DNA of 64,000 bases from CAZFDT01 sp964518335. GTDB lineage: Bacteria > Planctomycetota > Phycisphaerae > Phycisphaerales > Phycisphaeraceae. Below are positions 25,539 to 33,565 of the stretch, in pieces. Where the stretch lies: the NCBI GenBank assembly GCA_964518335.1, contig CAZFDT010000015.1:1-64000 (forward strand), in the 5' to 3' direction. The notes under the pieces are model-generated. The model saw only the letters and a program-made list of their open reading frames with translations, ran no database searches and had not been told where the DNA came from. A program made the position numbers and the translations under genes. Within the stretch, counting starts at the first letter, position 1; each line of letters starts with the position of its first letter.

Positions 25539-26279
25539 ATGCGAAAACGTCAAGCGTTCACCCTCATTGAGCTGCTGGTGGTCATTTCGATCATCGCGCT
25601 GCTCATCGGCATCCTGCTGCCGGCCCTCGGCGTCGCCCGCCGAACCGCCCGCCAGATGCAGAGCAACACCCAGGTCCGCGGCATTCACCAGGCCATGGTG
25701 ACCTATGCCCAGGGCAACAACAGCGAGTTCCCCGGCCTCAACGGCTCGGGCGCGGCCGTGACCAACAGCACCACCAACACCGGCAACAGCGGCGTTGGCG
25801 ACACCGTCGAGGCCCGTTACTGGATCCTCCTCAACGGCAACTACTTCACAGGCGAGTACGCCGTCAGCCCCGTCGAGACCCGTGCGGCCTGGACGACCGG
25901 CTCCGGCAGCGTCACCACCACCAACTACTCCTACGGCATGCTGATGATCAACGGCACCGCCGTCAACCCGGCCGCTCGTAAGGCCGAGTGGAAGGACACC
26001 ATCAACACCGAGGCCGCCGTCATGAGCGATCGCGCTCAGAGCGTCACCGGTGGCTACAAGAGCATCCACACCACCAGCGCCGGCGACTGGCGTGGCAGCG
26101 TGGGCTACAATGACAACCACGTCATCTTCGAGACCACCGACGGTCTGCGCAACACCCGCTATGGCTCGGGCACCAGCAACACCACGGACACCCTGTTCGT
26201 GGAAGCCGGCACCGGCACCAGCGGCAGCGGTGACGCCCTCATCGTGTTCACCGGCACCAACGTGACCACCGGTTCCTGA
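25539..26279 (+). CDS. Pseudopilin-like secreted protein
   Basis: The protein has 246 residues. The N-terminus MRKRQAFTLIELLVVISIIA is a type IV prepilin/type II pseudopilin signal, cleaved before Phe7 and methylated by a prepilin peptidase. The rest is a Thr/Asn/Gly-rich globular domain, with no sign of the H-X9-DG motif of the large planctomycete DUF1559 family. Such proteins assemble into pseudopili or sit on the surface. TAGGAG precedes the ATG by 8 bases, and a long leader and a strong terminator flank the gene, consistent with high, single-gene expression. Partner unknown. Confidence 0.88.
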   Translation: MRKRQAFTLIELLVVISIIALLIGILLPALGVARRTARQMQSNTQVRGIHQAMVTYAQGNNSEFPGLNGSGAAVTNSTTNTGNSGVGDTVEARYWILLNGNYFTGEYAVSPVETRAAWTTGSGSVTTTNYSYGMLMINGTAVNPAARKAEWKDTINTEAAVMSDRAQSVTGGYKSIHTTSAGDWRGSVGYNDNHVIFETTDGLRNTRYGSGTSNTTDTLFVEAGTGTSGSGDALIVFTGTNVTTGS

Positions 26280-26306
26280 TCGACGCAGTGACAATCCATT
26301 GATTCG

Positions 26307-26342
26307 ACGGCCGGCCTCCCGAAAGGGGGGCCGGTCTGTTTT
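26307..26342 (+). terminator. Terminator of the pseudopilin gene
   Basis: GGCCGGCCTCCC pairs with GGGGGGCCGGTC around a GAAA tetraloop, followed by TGTTTT. Confidence 0.85.
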
Positions 26343-26378
26343 CGGGCCTCTCGCCGCACCCGCCGCCCCGTTTCCGCG

Positions 26379-26384
26379 TAGATT
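26379..26384 (+). promoter_or_regulatory. -10 element of the TPR gene
   Basis: TAGATT ends 6 bases before the ATG at 26391; no clear -35. The spacing implies a leaderless message. Confidence 0.4.
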
Positions 26385-26390
26385 GCTCCG

Positions 26391-29009
26391 ATGGCCACAC
26401 GCCTTCGCCAGTTCAGCCCCACCCGCGCCGCCGTCGTGCTGATGCCGCTGCTCGTGGCGATTCTGTATCACCCGGCGTTCCACGCGCCGCCGATCTTCGA
26501 CGACGGCCCGGCCATCACCCAGAACGCGACCATTCGCCACCTGGACCGCTTGGGCCAGGTCCTCTCCCCGCCGCGCGAAAATCCGATGAGCGGCCGGCCC
26601 GTCACCAACCTCTCGCTGGCGATCGACTACGCCATCTTCGGCATCGACCCGTGGGGCATGCGGCTGACGAACATGGTCATCCACGTGCTGTGCGGGTGGC
26701 TGCTGATGAGCCTGGTGGCGCGGAGCCTGGCCTGGCCGGGCGTGCCCGGGCGTCTGCGCCGCCATCGTCGCTGGATCGCCGCCGCCGCCGCGCTGCTGTG
26801 GACCGTTCACCCGCTTAACTCCGAGGCGGTGATCTACCTCACGCAGCGGACCGAGCTGATGGTGTCGCTGTGGTACCTGGTGACGCTCTACACGGCGATG
26901 CGCGGGATGGAGGCAGCCGCTGCAGTGGACCACTCCGCCGGCGAGCCGGCATCGTCGGGCTGGATGTCGCACCCCAGCTCCGGCTGGTTCGCCATCGCCA
27001 TCGTCGCGTGCGCCCTGGGCATGGGGTCCAAGGAGGTGATGGTGTCGGCCCCGCTGGCGGTGCTGCTCTATGACCGGGCGTTCGCCTCGGGATCGTTCCT
27101 CGGCGCGCTGCGGCGGCGCTGGGCGCTGTACCTGGGGCTGGCGGCGACGTGGGGCATCCTGGCGTTTCTCGTCTGGGACAACCCGCGCGGGGGCTCGACC
27201 GGCACGGGCCACGGCGTGTCCGCGCTGGACTACCTGCGCACGCAGGCGGGGGTGGTGGCGTTCTACGTGCGCCTGGTGTTCTGGCCCCACCCGCTGATCA
27301 TCTTCCACGACTGGCCGATCGTGAAGACGTGGGGCCCGGCCGTGGCGCCGGGGCTGCTGGTCGTGGCGCTGCTGGCGGCGACGGGGCTGGCGCTGTGGCG
27401 CTGGCCGCGTGCGGGGTTCGCCGGGGCGTGCTTCTTCCTGATCCTGGGCCCGACGTCGAGCGTGGTCCCCATCGTGACCGAGGTTGCCGCCGAGCGGCGC
27501 ATGTACCTGCCGTCGTTTGCGATGATCGTCACGGTGCTGCTGGCCGTCCCGTGGCTGCTGGTGCAACTGCAGCGAAGGCTCGGGCCGGCGGCGACATGGT
27601 GGAGATTCGGCGGCGCCGCGGCGAGCTTTGCCGTCTTTGCCGCCCTCGCCACCGCCTGTCTGCTGCGCGCCGAGGACTATCGCACGCCCATCACCATCTG
27701 GCGCGATGCGTCGTACAAGGACCCCAACTCGCCGCTGATCCACAACAACCTGGGCAGCAGTCTGATCGATGCGGGAGCGGTGTCGGACGGCATCGTCGCG
27801 CTCCACCGTGCCATCGCGCTCAAGCCGGCCTATCCCGACGCCCTGACCAACCTCGGCGCCGCCTACTCGCGTTTCGAGCAGTTCGAGAAGGCCGCCGAGG
27901 TCACGCTCAAGGCGTTGGAGCTCAAGCCCGACCAGGGCTGGGGCCTGGGCAACATGGGTTTGTACACCTATCGCCTCGGGCGGATCGAGGAGGGCATGGA
28001 CTACATGCGGCGTGCCCTGATTGCGGAGCCGAACAACGCGCAGATTCACATCGCCATGGGTCAGATGCTCGGGCAGCGGCGGGCGTTTGCGGAGGCGGCG
28101 GCGCACCTGTACCGCGCGGTGGAACTGCAGCCGGAGAACGCCGTGGCGCGGGGCAACCTGGCGGTGGTTCTGGCCGACCTGGGCCAGATGGACGCGGCCG
28201 TGGCGCAGTTGGAGCGGGGTCTGCAACTCGATCCGACGGTCGTGCCCGTGCGCATCGCCGCCGCCAAGATCGCCGCCATGCAGACGGGCGCGCTCGATCA
28301 GATCAAGGTGCTGCAGGCCCTGGTCAAGGAAAAGCCCAACGATCCCGACGTGGTGATGGAGTACGCGGCGATGCTGGCGCGTGCCGGGCGTTACGACGAA
28401 TCGGAGCGGCAGTACCGTCACGCGGTGTTTCTCAGTCCCAACTCGGCGCGGGCCAGCGACGGGCTGGGCGCCGCCATCGCGGGGCAGGGTCGTTACGAGG
28501 AGGCGCGCCCGTTCTTCGAGCGCGCCCTGGAGCTGGACCCCAAGCGGCCCGACGCGATGCTCAACCTGGGCGTCGCCCTCATGGCGCTGGGCGAGCAGGA
28601 GCAGGCGGTCGAGCTGTACCGCCGCGCCATCGCGCAGGACGACCGCTACGCCGAGGCCCATTACAACCTGGGTAACGCCCTGGCCGGCGCAGGCGAACGC
28701 TCCGAAGCGATCGAGCACTACCGCAAGGCCGTCGCGCTGCGCCCCAGCTACGTGCAGGCCCACTTCAACCTCGGCAACGCCCTGGACGAGAGCGGCCAAC
28801 TCGACGACGCGGCCAAGTCCTTCCGGCGCACCATCGAACTCGATCCGCGCCACGTCTTCGCCTGGAACAACCTCGGCCGCGTCTATGCCCGGCAGGACCA
28901 GCTCGCCGATGCCGTCAAGTGCTTCGAGCGCGCCTTGAGTTTCCAGCCCGACTTCATCGACGCCACGGTCAACCTCGATCGCGCCCGCGCTATGATGCGC
29001 CGTCAGTGA
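26391..29009 (+). CDS. TMTC-like membrane protein with TPR repeats
   Basis: The protein has 872 residues. Residues 1-~435 have about ten membrane helices with the GT-C type features of the O-mannosyltransferase/TMTC group: an early FDDGPAI acidic motif, RPVTNLSLAIDY, HPLNSEAVIYLTQRTELM and VAAERRMYLP. The remainder is roughly ten tetratricopeptide repeats (for example NLGAAYSRFEQFEKAAEV, NLGNALAGAGERSEAIEHYRKA). A role in glycosylating exported proteins is plausible by family; the donor and target are unknown. It stands alone between the pseudopilin gene and guaB. Confidence 0.85.
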   Translation: MATRLRQFSPTRAAVVLMPLLVAILYHPAFHAPPIFDDGPAITQNATIRHLDRLGQVLSPPRENPMSGRPVTNLSLAIDYAIFGIDPWGMRLTNMVIHVLCGWLLMSLVARSLAWPGVPGRLRRHRRWIAAAAALLWTVHPLNSEAVIYLTQRTELMVSLWYLVTLYTAMRGMEAAAAVDHSAGEPASSGWMSHPSSGWFAIAIVACALGMGSKEVMVSAPLAVLLYDRAFASGSFLGALRRRWALYLGLAATWGILAFLVWDNPRGGSTGTGHGVSALDYLRTQAGVVAFYVRLVFWPHPLIIFHDWPIVKTWGPAVAPGLLVVALLAATGLALWRWPRAGFAGACFFLILGPTSSVVPIVTEVAAERRMYLPSFAMIVTVLLAVPWLLVQLQRRLGPAATWWRFGGAAASFAVFAALATACLLRAEDYRTPITIWRDASYKDPNSPLIHNNLGSSLIDAGAVSDGIVALHRAIALKPAYPDALTNLGAAYSRFEQFEKAAEVTLKALELKPDQGWGLGNMGLYTYRLGRIEEGMDYMRRALIAEPNNAQIHIAMGQMLGQRRAFAEAAAHLYRAVELQPENAVARGNLAVVLADLGQMDAAVAQLERGLQLDPTVVPVRIAAAKIAAMQTGALDQIKVLQALVKEKPNDPDVVMEYAAMLARAGRYDESERQYRHAVFLSPNSARASDGLGAAIAGQGRYEEARPFFERALELDPKRPDAMLNLGVALMALGEQEQAVELYRRAIAQDDRYAEAHYNLGNALAGAGERSEAIEHYRKAVALRPSYVQAHFNLGNALDESGQLDDAAKSFRRTIELDPRHVFAWNNLGRVYARQDQLADAVKCFERALSFQPDFIDATVNLDRARAMMRRQ

Positions 29010-29022
29010 CGCGCCGCGCCAC

Positions 29023-29051
29023 TTGCCCGCACCGGCCTTTTCGGGTAACAG
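29023..29051 (+). promoter_or_regulatory. guaB promoter, apparently leaderless
   Basis: -35 TTGCCC (29023-29028), 17-base spacer, -10 TAACAG (29046-29051). The -10 ends 6 bases before the guaB ATG, placing the start of transcription at the start codon. Confidence 0.55.
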
Positions 29052-29057
29052 TGTTCC

Positions 29058-30542
29058 ATGGACTCCAAAATCATTCTCGACGGCATCACCTTCGACGATG
29101 TCCTGCTCCTGCCCCGACGCAGCGATATCGTCCCCGCTCAGACCGACGTCTCCACGCGCCTGACCCGCAACATCCGCCTCAACATCCCACTGCTGTCGGC
29201 GCCGATGGACACCGTCACCGAGTCGTCCCTGGCCATCGCCCTGGCGCAGGAGGGCGGGCTGGGCGTCATTCACAAGAACCTGGCGATCGACCAGCAGGTC
29301 CGCGAGGTCACCAAGGTCAAGCGCTCGGCCAACGGCGTCATCGTCAACCCCGTCACGCTTCCCCCCGAAGCGCCCGCCCGCGAAGTGCAGCGGCTGATGA
29401 AGGAGCAGCGCATCAGCGGCGTGCCCATCACCGACAGCGGCGCCAGCGGCGGGCGCGTCGTGGGCATCGTCACCCGGCGCGACCTGGTCTTCCTCGACGA
29501 CATCGACAAGCCCGTGCGCGACGTGATGACCAAGGACAAGCTCGTCACCGCGCCGCCCGACACGACGCTGGAGCAGGCCCATCGCATTCTCAACCAGAAC
29601 AAGGTCGAGAAGCTCCTGCTGGTGGACAAGGACTTTCGCCTCACCGGGCTGATCACGATGCGCGACATCGACAAGCTGGAGCAGTTTCCGCTGGCGTGCC
29701 GCGACAAGCGCGGGCGGCTGCGCGTGGGTGCTGCAGTGGGCGTTCACCAGCTCGATCGCGTCGAGGCGCTCATCAAGGCCGACGTGGACGTGCTGATCGT
29801 CGATTCGGCGCACGGGCACAGCGGCAACGTGATCGACACGGTGCGTGCGGTCAAGAGCCGGTTCGACATCGACGTGATCGCGGGGAACGTGGCGACGACG
29901 GAGGGTGCGGCGGCGCTGATCGACGCCGGTGCGGACGCGGTGAAGGTTGGCATCGGGCCGGGCTCGATCTGCACGACGCGGATCGTCACGGGCGTGGGCG
30001 TGCCGCAGGTCTCGGCGATCATCAACGCCTGCAAGGCCGCCGATGATGCCGGTGTCCCCATCGTCGCCGACGGCGGGATTCGTCACAGCGGGGACATCAC
30101 CAAGGCCGTTGCCGCCGGCGCCAGTGCGGTGATGCTCGGCTCGCTGTTTGCCGGGCTCGACGAGGCGCCGGGCGAGAACATCATCCACATGGGCCGACGC
30201 TACAAGACGTACCGCGGCATGGGCAGCCAGGGCGCGATGATGGCGGGCTCGGCCGACCGCTACGGGCAGAAAGGCACTTCCGGGGGCAAGCTCGTGCCCG
30301 AGGGCGTCGAGGGCCGCGTGCCCTATCGCGGACCGCTCTCCGACTTCGTCTATCAACTCGTCGGCGGGCTCCGCGCCGGCATGGGCTACTGCGGCGCCCA
30401 GACCATCGACGACCTGCGCCGCGACGCCCGCTTCTGCCGCATCAGCGGCGCCAGCCTCGCCGAAAGCCACCCCCACGACATCACCATCACCAAGGAAAGC
30501 CCCAACTACACCGTGGAATACCACGGCCGCGGCGAGGAGTGA
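29058..30542 (+). CDS. guaB: Inosine-5'-monophosphate dehydrogenase
   Basis: The enzyme oxidises IMP to XMP with NAD, the committed step to GMP. The protein has 494 residues. The N-terminus FDDVLLLPRRSDIVP is typical, two CBS domains lie at ~95-205, the catalytic loop is GIGPGSICTTRIVTG with Cys305, and the flap ends with GVEGRVPYRGPL. Just before KLVPEGVEG sits a small KGTSGG segment encoded by GGCACTTCCGGGGGC, the same 12-mer as the hemB array. Confidence 0.97.
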   Translation: MDSKIILDGITFDDVLLLPRRSDIVPAQTDVSTRLTRNIRLNIPLLSAPMDTVTESSLAIALAQEGGLGVIHKNLAIDQQVREVTKVKRSANGVIVNPVTLPPEAPAREVQRLMKEQRISGVPITDSGASGGRVVGIVTRRDLVFLDDIDKPVRDVMTKDKLVTAPPDTTLEQAHRILNQNKVEKLLLVDKDFRLTGLITMRDIDKLEQFPLACRDKRGRLRVGAAVGVHQLDRVEALIKADVDVLIVDSAHGHSGNVIDTVRAVKSRFDIDVIAGNVATTEGAAALIDAGADAVKVGIGPGSICTTRIVTGVGVPQVSAIINACKAADDAGVPIVADGGIRHSGDITKAVAAGASAVMLGSLFAGLDEAPGENIIHMGRRYKTYRGMGSQGAMMAGSADRYGQKGTSGGKLVPEGVEGRVPYRGPLSDFVYQLVGGLRAGMGYCGAQTIDDLRRDARFCRISGASLAESHPHDITITKESPNYTVEYHGRGEE

Positions 30543-30562
30543 CCGCGACGGGGTTGTTTGCG

Positions 30563-30602
30563 GCGGCATTCCGGCGGCATTCCGGGGGGCGTTCCGGGGG
30601 CG
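30563..30602. repeat. Short GGCATTCCGG tandem upstream of ilvC
   Basis: Four imperfect units of GGCRTTCCGGnGG follow one another between guaB and ilvC. They share the TTCCGGGGG core of the hemB 12-bp array. Confidence 0.55.
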
Positions 30603-30676
30603 TTTGCCTGCACATCAGCAAGCCACTAGATTGGCGGGTCTTTCCCCACCCGGACCTTATCCCCTGGAGTTCGACC

Positions 30677-31681
30677 ATGGCCCTGGAAGTGCTTTACGAC
30701 AAAGACGGCTCGCTTCACCCCCTGCAAGGCAAGACCGTGGCAGTGCTCGGCTACGGCAGCCAGGGCCACGCCCACGCCCAGAACCTGCGCGACTCGGGCG
30801 TCAAGGTCATCGTCGCCAACCGCAAGGACTCGAAGAACGGCAAGCTCGCCATCGAGCACGGGTTCGACCCGATGAGCGTCGAGGACGCGGTCAAGCAGGC
30901 GGACCTGGTCATCCTGACGCTGCCCGACGAGGTGCAGCCGGACGTTTATGCCAAGTCGATCGCGCCGCATCTGAAGGCGGGCATGACGCTGGGCGCGACG
31001 CACGGGTTCAACGTGCATTTCAAGACCATCGTGCCGCCGAAGGACGTGAACGTGGTGATGGTCGCGCCCAAGGGCCCGGGGCACACGGTGCGCAGCGAGT
31101 TCGAGCGGGGTGGCGGCGTGCCGTGCCTTCTGGCGGTGCATCAGGATGCGTCGGGCCAATCGCGCGAGCTTGCCCTGGCGTGGGCCATCGGCGTCGGCGG
31201 CGGCCGCTCGGGCATCATCGTCACCAACTTCAAGGACGAGTGCGAAACCGACCTCTTCGGCGAGCAGAACGTGCTCTGCGGCGGGCTGAGCGAACTCATC
31301 AAGAAGGGCTTCGAGGTCCTCGTCGAAGCGGGCTATCCGCCCGAGCTGGCCTACTTCGAGGTGTGCCACGAGGTCAAGCTCATCGTCGATCTGGTGGTGC
31401 GCGGCGGGCTCTCCTACATGCGCTACTCGATCAGCAACACCGCCGAGTTCGGCGACTACCACACCGGGCCGAGGATCATCGACGACGGCGTCAAGCAGCG
31501 CATGAAGCAGTCCCTGGCCGACATCCAGAGCGGCGACTTTGCGAAAACCTTCCGTGGGGATTACGCCAAGGGGTTCAAGTGGTTCCTCGCCCAGCGCGAG
31601 AAGGAAAAGAGCCACGGCGTCGAGGTCACGGGCAAGAAGCTGCGTGCGATGATGCCGTGGATCAAGCCGGTGGACATGTAA
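30677..31681 (+). CDS. ilvC: Ketol-acid reductoisomerase
   Basis: The enzyme carries out alkyl migration and NAD(P)H reduction of acetolactate or acetohydroxybutyrate in branched-chain amino acid synthesis. The protein has 334 residues, a class I (short) enzyme. It shows the dinucleotide motif GYGSQG (25-30), VMVAPKGPGHTVRSEFERGGG, and the metal-ligand blocks NFKDECETDLFGEQNVL and PELAYFEVCHEVKLIVDL. The start at 30677 has a TGGAG site. No ilvB/N or leu genes are adjacent. Confidence 0.97.
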   Translation: MALEVLYDKDGSLHPLQGKTVAVLGYGSQGHAHAQNLRDSGVKVIVANRKDSKNGKLAIEHGFDPMSVEDAVKQADLVILTLPDEVQPDVYAKSIAPHLKAGMTLGATHGFNVHFKTIVPPKDVNVVMVAPKGPGHTVRSEFERGGGVPCLLAVHQDASGQSRELALAWAIGVGGGRSGIIVTNFKDECETDLFGEQNVLCGGLSELIKKGFEVLVEAGYPPELAYFEVCHEVKLIVDLVVRGGLSYMRYSISNTAEFGDYHTGPRIIDDGVKQRMKQSLADIQSGDFAKTFRGDYAKGFKWFLAQREKEKSHGVEVTGKKLRAMMPWIKPVDM

Positions 31682-31740
31682 GAGGCCGCCACGCCGGACC
31701 TGAGTCGGCGAAGGTCCGGGCCGGCCAGGGGGGTTTTGAT

Positions 31741-31766
31741 CCGGAGCTTCGAGGACTCAGCTCCGG
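31741..31766. terminator. Hairpin downstream of ilvC
   Basis: CCGGAGCT and AGCTCCGG form a perfect 8-bp stem with a 10-base loop, 60 bases after the ilvC stop. No T-tract follows, so it may be a factor-assisted terminator or a regulatory hairpin. Confidence 0.45.
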
Positions 31767-31791
31767 CGTGGAAGCCCGGTACAATGTGAGT

Positions 31792-32463
31792 GTGAAAGTC
31801 CACACCGTACCAATACAGGTGGCCATGGTGCTGGCGTTGCTGGCGTTGCCGGCGGCGGCGGACGTGACCACGGGCGACGTGGGCGGGCAACCGGTGTACA
31901 GCGATCCGGGCGCCGGCGGGGCGGGCGCGGCGTTCAGCCCGGGGACGGCAGTGACCGGCGACGGCGGCGGATCGTTCTACTCGGCGCCGCCCATCGACCA
32001 CAACACGCCCGAGACCGCCGAGATCCCCACGGTGGTCGGCCGCATCGATCCGGGTCGGCTCGAACCGATCGTCGCCGAGGCGTCGAAGATCGACCACGCC
32101 CGCGTTGGGGGCGAGCCCGACGTGCTGATGGGGCCGGCGGTAAGGGACTCGGGGCTGTGGAAGACGCTGACGGAGGTAAAGCTCAATCCCCTGGTTGTGG
32201 TGGGGGGGACGCTGGCGGTGACGGCGCTGGTGGTGGGTGCGATCGTGGCGATCTCGCGTCAGGGCGCGCGGGATCGGGCCCGGCGACTGGCGGAGGCGGG
32301 TCCGCCGGTCTTCTTCGAGGGCGACGTGACGTTCGAGGCCGACCGCGACGCGTTGAGCAAGCAGGAGCTTCAGGAGGACGACGGGACGCCGCGCCCGATC
32401 GATCGCGATGCGCAGGCTCCCGAAGCGGGTCCGCGCCGCGCCGAGTCGGGGCTGCGGTACTGA
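31792..32463 (+). CDS. Exported, membrane-anchored protein of unknown function
   Basis: The protein has 223 residues from a GTG at 31792. A signal peptide (KVHTVPIQVAMVLALLALPAAADV) is followed by a Gly/Ala-rich segment, then one membrane helix (about residues 137-158) and a short acidic C-terminal tail. I do not recognise the family. A -10 hexamer TACAAT (31780-31785) ends 6 bases before the GTG, suggesting leaderless initiation. An ATG at 31825 is an alternative but would cut the signal peptide. It converges with the DHODH-like gene, with only one base between stops. Confidence 0.65.
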   Translation: MKVHTVPIQVAMVLALLALPAAADVTTGDVGGQPVYSDPGAGGAGAAFSPGTAVTGDGGGSFYSAPPIDHNTPETAEIPTVVGRIDPGRLEPIVAEASKIDHARVGGEPDVLMGPAVRDSGLWKTLTEVKLNPLVVVGGTLAVTALVVGAIVAISRQGARDRARRLAEAGPPVFFEGDVTFEADRDALSKQELQEDDGTPRPIDRDAQAPEAGPRRAESGLRY

Positions 32464-32464
32464 T

Positions 32465-33484
32465 TCAGATTTCCACGTCCACGTCGGGGACGACGCCTTC
32501 CCAGCTTCGCAGCACGTGGAGGTAGTTGGCGCGCATGAGGGCGTCGGGGTTGGCCGTGTGCTGCAGGTTCATGCTGCAGTGAGCCTGGCGCAGCGACTCG
32601 TACTCGTGCTCGGCGAGCCAGCGGGCCATGCCCTCGCGCACGGCGGCCAGGTGCTGCGTGCCGTGCAGGAGCAGGGCCGAGACCATCTGGCAGGCGTCGG
32701 CGCCGCACATCACCGCCTTCAGCGCGTCCAGGGCCGTGTGCACCCCGCCCGTCACCGCCAGGTCCAGGTTCACCCGCCCCGACAGGATCGCCAGCCAACG
32801 CAGACGCAACTGCAGCTCCTCGCTCGTGGACAACTGCAGCGTCGGCAGCAGGTCCAGCGTCTCCACGTCGATGTCCGGCTGGTAGAACCGGTTGAAAATC
32901 ACCAGCGCGTCGGCGCCCGCCAGCGCCAGCCGCCGGCCCAGGTGCGGCAACGACGTGTAGAACGGCGAAAGCTTCACCGCCACCGGCAACGCCACCGCGT
33001 CGCACACGTCCTTGACCACCCCCACCGTCTCCTCCTCGATCTCGCCCGCCGATCGCTCCGCGTCGCTCGACACCCGGTACAGGTTCAGCTCCAGCGCGTC
33101 GGCGCCGGCGTCCTCGATCAGACGGGCAAACTCCAGCCACCCGCCCCGGCTCGTCCCGTTCAGCGACGCGACCACCGGCACGCCCACCGCCGCCTTCGTC
33201 CGTCGCACCCGGTCCAGATACTCCTCCGGCCCGACCGTGAACTCGTCGGGCTCCGGCAGGTACGACAACGCCTCCGGAAAGTGACCCTTGATGTCGTCCA
33301 CCGCGTGCGACGTCGCCAGCGACTCGCGCCGCAACTCCTCCTCGAACAGCGACGTGAGCGTGATCATCGGCGCCCCGGCGTCCTCGAGGTGGCGCACGGC
33401 GTCCAGATCATTGGCCAGCGGGCAGGCGCCGGGAATCAGCGGGTGCGGCAGGTCGAAGCCGAGGTAGTTCGTGGACAGGTCCAT
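32465..33484 (-). CDS. Dihydroorotate dehydrogenase-like flavoprotein
   Basis: The protein has 339 residues with an FMN-binding TIM barrel of the DHODH/dihydropyrimidine dehydrogenase type. It begins MDLSTNYLGFDLPHPLIPGACP and contains ELNLYRVSSD, VKLSPFYTSL and TGGVHTALDALKAVMCGA (phosphate-binding end). Homologues of this subgroup are annotated as DHODH-like and are often adjacent to nifJ, as here, so the role may be linked to ferredoxin-dependent electron flow rather than pyrimidine synthesis. The start chosen (33484) matches the family; a longer frame runs into the palindrome at 33507. Confidence 0.85.
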   Translation of the reverse strand: MDLSTNYLGFDLPHPLIPGACPLANDLDAVRHLEDAGAPMITLTSLFEEELRRESLATSHAVDDIKGHFPEALSYLPEPDEFTVGPEEYLDRVRRTKAAVGVPVVASLNGTSRGGWLEFARLIEDAGADALELNLYRVSSDAERSAGEIEEETVGVVKDVCDAVALPVAVKLSPFYTSLPHLGRRLALAGADALVIFNRFYQPDIDVETLDLLPTLQLSTSEELQLRLRWLAILSGRVNLDLAVTGGVHTALDALKAVMCGADACQMVSALLLHGTQHLAAVREGMARWLAEHEYESLRQAHCSMNLQHTANPDALMRANYLHVLRSWEGVVPDVDVEI

Positions 33485-33506
33485 GGCTTGATTCCCTATG
33501 CATTGG

Positions 33507-33555
33507 GCCGCTTGCGGCTTAGCATTATCCCAAGACGTGCTAAGCCGCAAACGGC
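33507..33555. repeat. Large palindrome between nifJ and the DHODH-like gene
   Basis: GCCGCTTGCGGCTTAGCA (33507-33524) and TGCTAAGCCGCAAACGGC (33538-33555) pair over 17 of 18 bases around a 13-base loop. It occupies most of the 81-base gap, so it is either a REP-like element or a processing/terminator hairpin that sets the ratio of the two messages. Confidence 0.7.
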
Positions 33556-33565
33556 AAAGACCCGA

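Noticed and set aside
25377..30569. Very long open frame on the minus strand (over 1700 codons)
   Set aside because: It lies opposite the pseudopilin, TPR protein and guaB genes; its composition (His/Arg/Val/Gly-rich) is that of a GC-rich antisense shadow and has no motif.
30604..31785. Plus-strand frame running through ilvC into the 31792 gene
   Set aside because: The part overlapping ilvC is a shadow in another frame; only the portion from 31792 has a signal peptide and membrane helix.
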